Shown here: positions 13,401 to 24,306 of the stretch, in pieces
How positions within the stretch are numbered: position 1 is the stretch's first letter
Layout of the letters: each line of letters starts with the position of its first letter
Assembly: GCA_016458225.1 (NCBI GenBank)
Contig: JAEMGR010000010.1
Coordinates: 1 to 59,968 of the forward strand
Length of the DNA: 59,968 nt
DNA from: Myxococcaceae bacterium JPH2
Lineage (GTDB): Bacteria; Myxococcota; Myxococcia; Myxococcales; Myxococcaceae
Reading direction: 5' to 3'
The notes under the pieces: model-generated
Told to the model about the DNA's origin: nothing
The model's database searches: none
What the model saw: the letters and a program-made list of their open reading frames with translations, nothing else
Program-made: the position numbers and the translations under genes

Positions 13401-13599
13401 ACAGCAGCACCGCGCGCTCCCCCGCCGAGGCCACCGACTGGAGCCGCGCGGCGATCCTTCGTGCGCGCGCGGCGAGCCCGTCGCTCGTGAGGGTCGCCTC
13501 GCCTCCCGGTTCATCCTCCAGGAACGTGTACAGGCGCTGCGAGGCGTGGGTGACGCTTCGCTCTTCGAGGAGTTCGATGAGAGTGCTGGGCTCGGTCAT
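1..13599 (-). CDS. Giant hybrid NRPS/PKS with fatty-acyl-AMP ligase loading module (3' end outside window)
   Basis: One reading frame runs without a stop from the ATG at 13597-13599 to the left edge, giving at least 4533 residues; the gene continues beyond base 1. Reading frame was checked directly at the FAAL core, each carrier-protein serine, the KS cysteine and the condensation motifs, all in the same frame. Domain order: FAAL (1-555), T (Ser623), C (680-1115), A (1130-1620), T (Ser1674), KS (1737-2170), AT (2253-2570), T (Ser2665), C (2728-3160), degenerate A with luciferase-like monooxygenase insert (3180-3925), Ser/Ala/Pro-rich linker (3930-4035), C (4039-4480), start of A. The product should be a lipopeptide with one polyketide extension; a FAAL loads a fatty acid directly on the first carrier protein. 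It is divergent from the siderophore operon across a 323-bp gap. The product is not recognisable from this part alone; I see some resemblance to the MSL-containing NRPS of myxobacteria such as myxothiazol MtaG, but not the same architecture. Confidence 0.95.
   Translation of the reverse strand, partial: [4533 protein letters not shown]
1500..1814 (-). other. Low-complexity Ser/Ala/Pro/Arg-rich inter-module linker
   Basis: About 105 residues with no recognisable fold lie between the monooxygenase-bearing unit and the following C domain. The composition is dominated by Ser, Ala, Pro, Gly and Arg (for example [19 protein letters not shown]). A carrier protein would normally sit here; no LGxxS motif is present in the reading frame. 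It may act as a flexible tether. Confidence 0.75.
1815..5425 (-). other. Condensation domain plus degenerate adenylation domain with luciferase-like monooxygenase (MSL/MOX) insert
   Basis: The C domain carries HHIVADT instead of HHxxxDG; the catalytic His pair and Asp are kept. The next domain begins like an A domain ([18 protein letters not shown]), but where the P-loop TSGSTGxPKG should stand it reads [20 protein letters not shown], so the AMP-binding loop is lost. An FMN-type bacterial luciferase-like domain of about 340 residues is inserted (2385-3380), with [12 protein letters not shown] and FATGWNAND motifs typical of the MSL family found in NRPS such as MtaG. The A-domain remainder keeps [17 protein letters not shown] but lacks the A8 and A10 motifs. 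No carrier protein follows. Inference: the unit probably oxidises an intermediate bound to a neighbouring carrier rather than adding an amino acid. Confidence 0.82.
5470..8400 (-). other. PKS module: KS-AT-T, no reductive domains
   Basis: The ketosynthase begins [12 protein letters not shown] (residue 1737) and carries the catalytic Cys1908 in [14 protein letters not shown] (His2044) and the NIGH motif. The acyltransferase has FPGQGAQ, GHSFGEY (Ser2358) and HAFHS, the last being the usual mark of malonyl-CoA rather than methylmalonyl-CoA specificity. The carrier protein has [10 protein letters not shown] (Ser2665). There is no KR, DH or ER between AT and T, so a beta-keto group is expected after extension unless another enzyme modifies it. 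Confidence 0.9.
8490..11565 (-). other. NRPS module 1: C-A-T
   Basis: The condensation domain starts with [17 protein letters not shown] and carries an intact HHLVTDGG active site (His814-His815, Asp819). The adenylation domain has [11 protein letters not shown] (near 1290), the YGPTE region and the catalytic lysine in GGKVDRRSL (Lys1616). The carrier has [10 protein letters not shown] with predicted Ser1674. All catalytic motifs are present, so this module should accept the fatty acyl starter and add one amino acid. The substrate-pocket residues begin with the usual Asp-Ala pair, but I cannot assign the amino acid with confidence. Confidence 0.88.
11580..13599 (-). other. Loading module: FAAL plus carrier protein domain
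   Basis: Residues 1-555 are a fatty acyl-AMP ligase: the core reads [20 protein letters not shown], followed by [13 protein letters not shown] and the catalytic lysine in [11 protein letters not shown] near residue 550. The YHDMGL stretch and start immediately at the N-terminus are typical of FAALs that begin lipopeptide synthases. The carrier protein follows with [12 protein letters not shown]; Ser623 (codon at 11731-11733) is the predicted phosphopantetheine site. Inference: the enzyme activates a free fatty acid as acyl-AMP and passes it to this carrier, so the peptide starts N-acylated. Confidence 0.9.
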
Positions 13600-13922
13600 G
13601 GCGAGAGACACGCGGGCTGTCTTTCTGCGGTTCCCTCAATAGCCGAGACTTCATTCATTTCGCCAATGTCTTGAGAAAAGACAGACAGGCGAACCCACGG
13701 CTCGGTCCAGGCTCACAGCAACCGTGAAGCTCCAACGGCAATCGGCACCTTCGCGCGACATCAACGTGAACCAGACAACACTGTGACTCCGCGCATGGGC
13801 GGACTCTTGACACGCTTCCCGCGACGTGGCACTAAGGCGCCCAATAACGATAATGAGAACCATTCTCACTATCCCCACCTCCCAGCCCCGGACGCCCCCG
13901 GAGAACAGGCGCGCGGCACCCG
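13600..13922. other. Divergent promoter region between NRPS/PKS and mxcC
   Basis: This 323-base gap has no convincing gene. It is visibly more AT-rich than the flanking coding DNA. It holds a TTGACA (13807-13812) that could be a -35 element toward mxcC, a Fur-box-like palindrome (13849-13873), and a small hairpin TGTCTT-GAGAA-AAGACA (13667-13683) in the presumed leader of the NRPS transcript. Confidence 0.7.
13849..13873. promoter_or_regulatory. Fur box upstream of mxcC
   Basis: GATAATGAGAACCATTCTC (13849-13867) matches the 19-base Fur consensus GATAATGATAATCATTATC at 16 positions. It contains the perfect inverted repeat TGAGAA-CCA-TTCTCA. It lies 50 bases before the mxcC start, downstream of the TTGACA, where a bound repressor would block transcription. 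Iron control of myxochelin genes is established in related species; control of the divergent NRPS by the same site is inference. Confidence 0.85.
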
Positions 13923-14696
13923 ATGGAACAGCAGATACGCGTGGCCCTCGTGACGGGGGCCGCTCAGGGGATTGGTGCGTCCGTCGCTCGGGCGCTCGCC
14001 GAGGAAGGCCGCGTCGCCGCCCTGGACCGGAATGCGGAGCGACTGGGCGCCACCGCGCGGGAGCTGCGCGCCCGGGGGCTCGACGTCACGGGCTTCCCCG
14101 TGGACGTGAGTGACCGCGCCTCGGTGGACGCCGCCGTCGATCGCGTCGAACGGGAGCTGGGCCCCATCGCGGTGCTCGCCAACGTCGCTGGCATACTGCG
14201 CGTATCACCCGCTCTCTCAATCACAGACGAGGACTGGGCGGCCACGTTCGCGGTGAACACGCAGGGCGTCTTTCATGTCTCGCGCGCGGTGGCGCAACGC
14301 ATGGTGCCGCGACGGGCCGGTTGTATTGTCACGGTTGCGTCCAATGCTTCTGGAGTTCCCCGGATAGGGATGGCCGCCTACTCCGCCTCCAAGGCAGCCT
14401 CGGCGATGTTCACCAAGTGTCTGGGATTGGAGCTGGCGCCCCACGGCATCCGCTGCAACGTCGTGTCGCCCGGCTCCACCGACACGGCCATGCAGCGCGC
14501 GCTCTGGCCGGACGAACAGGGTGGTCAGGCGGTCATCGCCGGTTCCCTGGAGGCGTTCCGACTGGGCATCCCACTGGGACGCATCGCCTCCCCCGACGAC
14601 ATCGCCGAGGCCGTGCGCTTCCTCGCCTCGGACCGGGCGCGCCACATCACCCTGCATGACCTCTGCGTGGATGGTGGCGCCACGCTGGGGGTCTAG
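13923..14696 (+). CDS. mxcC: 2,3-dihydro-2,3-dihydroxybenzoate dehydrogenase (MxcC/EntA)
   Basis: A 257-residue short-chain dehydrogenase that oxidises 2,3-dihydro-2,3-dihydroxybenzoate to 2,3-dihydroxybenzoate with NAD+, the last step of the aryl precursor pathway. The N-terminal Rossmann motif VTGAAQGIG is at residues 10-18, and the catalytic YSASK is near residue 153. Length is usual for EntA. It is first in an operon with isochorismate synthase, DHB-AMP ligase and isochorismatase, which makes the EntA role secure even though SDRs are hard to tell apart by sequence alone. The start at 13923 was chosen because homology begins directly after it; no close Shine-Dalgarno is evident. A Fur-type operator lies 50 bases upstream. 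Confidence 0.93.
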   Translation: MEQQIRVALVTGAAQGIGASVARALAEEGRVAALDRNAERLGATARELRARGLDVTGFPVDVSDRASVDAAVDRVERELGPIAVLANVAGILRVSPALSITDEDWAATFAVNTQGVFHVSRAVAQRMVPRRAGCIVTVASNASGVPRIGMAAYSASKAASAMFTKCLGLELAPHGIRCNVVSPGSTDTAMQRALWPDEQGGQAVIAGSLEAFRLGIPLGRIASPDDIAEAVRFLASDRARHITLHDLCVDGGATLGV

Positions 14697-14717
14697 CGTC
14701 TTCGTGTATCCATCAAT

Positions 14718-14732
14718 TGAGAATGATTACTA
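14718..14732. promoter_or_regulatory. Possible second Fur box between mxcC and mxcD
   Basis: TGAGAATGATTACTA matches 11 of 14 defined positions of the 7-1-7 Fur model TGATAAT-N-ATTATCA. It lies in the 64-base gap, about 30 bases before the mxcD start. It could give mxcD onward a second iron-controlled promoter. The right half is imperfect. Confidence 0.45.
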
Positions 14733-14760
14733 GTTCCAACTTCATGATGGGAGTTCCGCG

Positions 14761-15986
14761 ATGAGGACGGTGGAGCAGCAGGCCCAGGCGCCCCGCATGC
14801 TGGCCGCGCAGTTGTTGCAGAGCTACGAGCCGGGCTCATCGTTCTTCTTCGCGACGCCGCGGCGCACGTTGCTGGCGCGTGGCACCTTCGCGACGGTGCC
14901 GTGCTCGGGAGGGCCGGACGCGCTCGCGCACCTCCCCTCTCGCGTGGCGACCGTGCTGCACGACGCGCGACAGGCGGCGCACGACATCCCCGTCGTCGTG
15001 GGCGCAGTTCCCTTCGATGGCTCGGCGCCCGCGCAGCTCGTGGTGCCCATGACCCTCCAGCGTGCGGGCCCCCTGGAGTTCGACACCCAGTCGCCCGCGC
15101 ACCGCCCGCTCCAGGCTCGCTACACGGTGCGGCCGGTGCCCGAGCCCACCGTCTACCTGAACGGCGTCGCACAGGCCCTGGAGCTGATGCGCAGCGGGCC
15201 GCTTCGCAAAGTGGTCTTGTCGCGCGCCCTGGACCTGGAGGCCGCGGGCCCCATCGACCTTCAGCAGCTCCTGCACAACCTCGCGCGGCGCAACCCCACG
15301 GGCTACACGTTCGCGGCGGACCTCCCCATGGCGCGAAGCGGCGCACCCGGCACGGGGAGACGGACGCTGATTGGCGCCAGCCCCGAGCTGCTGGTCTCGC
15401 GCTCCGGGCTCCAGGTCCTCGCCAATCCGCTGGCGGGCTCCGCCGCGCGGTCCGCGGATCCAGTGGAGGACCAGGCGCGGGCCAACGCGCTGCGCTCCTC
15501 GCCCAAGGACCTGCACGAGCACGCGGTGGTCATCGACGCCGTCGCGGAGGCCCTCCGTCCGTACTGCACGACGCTGGAAGTGCCTGAGGCCCCATCGCTC
15601 GTGAGCACGTCCACGATGTGGCACCTCTCCAGTCGGATCCGCGGAGATCTGCGCGACCCGGCCATCTCGTCGCTGATGCTGGCCACCGCCCTGCACCCCA
15701 CCCCCGCCGTGTGCGGCTTCCCCACGCGGCTGGCGCACGAAGCGATTGGCCACATCGAGCCATTCGCGCGGGGCTACTACACCGGCACGGTGGGCTGGTG
15801 CGACGCCACGGGAGACGGGCAGTGGGCGGTGACCATCCGCTGCGCCGAGGCGGACGCGCACACGCTCCGACTGTTCGCGGGCGCGGGCATCGTGGCGGGT
15901 TCCCGCCCGGAGTCAGAGCTGGCGGAGACCGAGGCCAAGTTCCGCACCATGCTCCAGGCCATGGGTCTGGGCTCCGAGGTGCAGGC

Positions 15987-15990
<4 letters not shown>
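14761..15990 (+). CDS. mxcD: Isochorismate synthase (MxcD/EntC)
   Basis: A 409-residue chorismate-binding enzyme that isomerises chorismate to isochorismate, the first committed step to 2,3-dihydroxybenzoate. The C-terminal two thirds show the conserved family pattern: [10 protein letters not shown] near residue 150, ASPELLVSR near 205, [13 protein letters not shown] near 305 and a C-terminal [17 protein letters not shown]. Length and motifs fit siderophore isochorismate synthases such as EntC and DhbC rather than anthranilate synthase. The stop overlaps the next start in a GTGA arrangement, so mxcD and mxcE are probably translationally coupled. The ATG at 14761 follows GGGAGTTCCGCG. Confidence 0.95.
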
Positions 15991-17624
<1,634 letters not shown>

Positions 17625-17641
17625 GCAGAAAGGTCCCCACC

Positions 17642-18541
17642 ATGGCGCTCCCCATCATCGCTCCCTATCCCATGCCCGGCGTCGCCGACCTCCCTCGCAA
17701 CAAGGTCTCTTGGACGCCCGACCCGCGCCGCGCGGTGCTGCTCATCCACGACATGCAGCGCTACTTCGTGGACGTCTTCACGGCGGACCAGTCCCCCGTC
17801 AAGGAGCTGGTCGCGAACATCCAGCGGCTGCGGCAGCGCTGCCTCGCGCTGGGAATCCCCGTCGTGTACTCGGCGCAGCCCGGAGGACAGACCTCCGAGC
17901 AGCGCGGCCTCCTGCTCGACTTCTGGGGCGCGGGCGTCAGCGACGGCCACCACAAGAAAGACATCATCGACGCGCTCACGCCGGGCGAGGGAGACATCCG
18001 CCTCACCAAGTGGCGCTACAGCGCGTTCCGCAAGACGCCGCTCATGGACATCATGCGCGAGCGCGGACGCGATCAGATCCTCATCTGCGGCATCTACGCG
18101 CACATCGGCTGCCTCCAGACGGCCAGCGATGCCTTCATGAGCGACGTGCGTCCGTTCCTCGTCGCGGATGCCTTGGGCGACTTCTCGCTTGAGCACCACC
18201 AGCTCGCGCTGAACTACGCCTCGCAGCTCTGCGCGGTGACGGCCACGACGCAGCAGCTGCTCGAACAGCTCGGTCCCGCGCCCCAGGCCGCGCTGAGCCG
18301 CGAGCGGATCCGCGAGGAGGTCGCCGAGCTGCTCCAGCAGTCCGCCAGCGACCTCGGAGATGACGACAACCTCCTCGACCGCGGGCTCGACTCCATTCGC
18401 ATCATGAGCCTGGTGGAGCGGTGGCGGAGCACGGGCGCCGAGGTCACCTTCGTCGATCTCGCCGAGCGGCCCTCGCTCACCGAGTGGTTCGGCCTGCTCC
18501 GCGCGCCCTCCGCGTCCCCCCATCCGTCCCCTTCGACCTGA
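17642..18541 (+). CDS. mxcF: Isochorismatase with C-terminal aryl carrier protein (MxcF/EntB)
   Basis: A bifunctional protein of 299 residues. Residues 1-210 form the isochorismatase, which cleaves isochorismate to 2,3-dihydro-2,3-dihydroxybenzoate and pyruvate; catalytic landmarks are the Asp in LLIHDMQRYF, the Lys in RLTKWRYSAF and CGIYAHIGCL. Residues 225-290 form the aryl carrier domain, with the phosphopantetheine serine in RGLDSIRIMSL. It accepts the dihydroxybenzoyl group from MxcE and presents it to the C domain of MxcG. A short gap of 17 bases separates it from mxcE and 6 bases from mxcG, so all are cotranscribed. Confidence 0.95.
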   Translation: MALPIIAPYPMPGVADLPRNKVSWTPDPRRAVLLIHDMQRYFVDVFTADQSPVKELVANIQRLRQRCLALGIPVVYSAQPGGQTSEQRGLLLDFWGAGVSDGHHKKDIIDALTPGEGDIRLTKWRYSAFRKTPLMDIMRERGRDQILICGIYAHIGCLQTASDAFMSDVRPFLVADALGDFSLEHHQLALNYASQLCAVTATTQQLLEQLGPAPQAALSRERIREEVAELLQQSASDLGDDDNLLDRGLDSIRIMSLVERWRSTGAEVTFVDLAERPSLTEWFGLLRAPSASPHPSPST

Positions 18542-18547
18542 GTCCCC

Positions 18548-22917
<4,370 letters not shown>

Positions 22918-22918
<1 letters not shown>

Positions 22919-24291
22919 TGAATCGAAACTGGACCCCTCGCTCGTGGCGGGAGAAGCCGGCGGGCTACATGCCGGATGACTATCCGGACCTCCGAGCGCT
23001 GCGGCGCACCGAGGAGGAACTCACGCGCCTGCCACCGTTGGTGTTCCCCAACGACGCGCGCCGCCTGACCACCGCGCTCGCGCGGGTCACCGAGGGAAAG
23101 GCGCTGCTGCTCCAGGGCGGTGACTGCGCCGAGAGCTTCAAGGAGTTCACCACCGACAACCTCCGGGACACCTTCCGCCTCATCGTCCAGATGGCGCTGG
23201 TGCTGACGTTCGCGGGGGGACGTCCCGTCGTGCGCGTCGGACGCATCGCGGGCCAGTTCGCCAAGCCGCGCTCGAGCCCCCTGGAGACTCAAGGCGGCAC
23301 CACCCTGCCCAGCTATCGCGGCGACATCATCAACGGCATGGAGTTCACCGCCGAGGCGCGCACGCCCGATCCCCGGCGACTCGTCCAGGCCTATCACCAG
23401 TCGTCGGCCACGCTGAACCTGCTGCGCGCGTTCTCCCAGGGCAGCTACGCGGACCTCTGCAATCTCCACCGCTGGACGCTCGACTTCGTCGCAGCCAGCC
23501 CGCAAGGCGATCGCTATCGCGAGCTGGCGGACAAGGTCTTCGAGTCGCTGTGCTTCATGCAGGCGCTCGGCCTCCCATCGGAGTCACCGCCCGTGCTCGG
23601 CCCCGTGGATGTCTTCACCAGCCACGAGGCGCTCCTCCTCAATTTCGAGGAGGCGATGACCCGCGCCGACCTCGCGTCCGGGGACTGGTTCGATTTGTCC
23701 GCCCACATGCTGTGGGTGGGCGAGCGCACCCGGCAGCCCGACGGCGCTCACGTGGAGTTCCTCCGCGGCATCAAGAATCCCATCGGACTCAAGTGCGGCC
23801 CCACGATGGCGCCGGACGAACTGTTGCGCCTGATGGATGTCCTGAACCCTCAGGGCATCGCGGGACGCCTCACGCTCATCGGGCGCTTCGGCGCGGAGTT
23901 CATCGAGGAGCGGCTGCCGGCCCTGATGGCCGCCACGCGCCAGGATGGCCGCCCCGTCATCTGGTCCATCGACCCGATGCACGGCAACACCCACAAGGCG
24001 AGCAACGGCTACAAGACGCGCGCCTTCGACAGCATCGTCTCCGAGGTGACGTCCTTCCTGCAGATCGCCGCGGGAGAGGGCGTCCATCCAGGTGGGCTCC
24101 ACCTCGAGATGACGGGCCAGAACGTCACCGAGTGCCTGGGCGGATCCCTGCCGGTCACCGAGGCCGACCTGTCCAGCCGCTACCACACCCACTGCGACCC
24201 TCGCCTCAACGCGGACCAGGCCCTCCAACTCGCCTTCGTCGTCGCGGACACGCTGCACTCCCAACGGGCCCCTCGCGCCCGCGCCGCCTGA
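22918..24291 (+). CDS. aroA5: Class II 3-deoxy-D-arabino-heptulosonate 7-phosphate synthase
   Basis: A 457-residue class II (plant-type) DAHP synthase, which condenses phosphoenolpyruvate with erythrose 4-phosphate at the entrance of the shikimate pathway. Conserved stretches include [37 protein letters not shown] and [14 protein letters not shown]. The ATG overlaps the mxcG stop as TGATG, so it is translated with the siderophore synthetase. A copy at this exact place (aroA-A5) is known from the Stigmatella myxochelin cluster. Role inferred: raising chorismate supply when iron is limiting, under the same control as the siderophore genes. Confidence 0.95.
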
Positions 24292-24306
24292 GCGCACGGG
24301 TTCCTC

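Noticed and set aside
13651-13878. A 75-codon minus-strand frame in the mxcC promoter region
   Set aside because: It spans the Fur operator and promoter, has no ribosome-binding site and no recognisable sequence.
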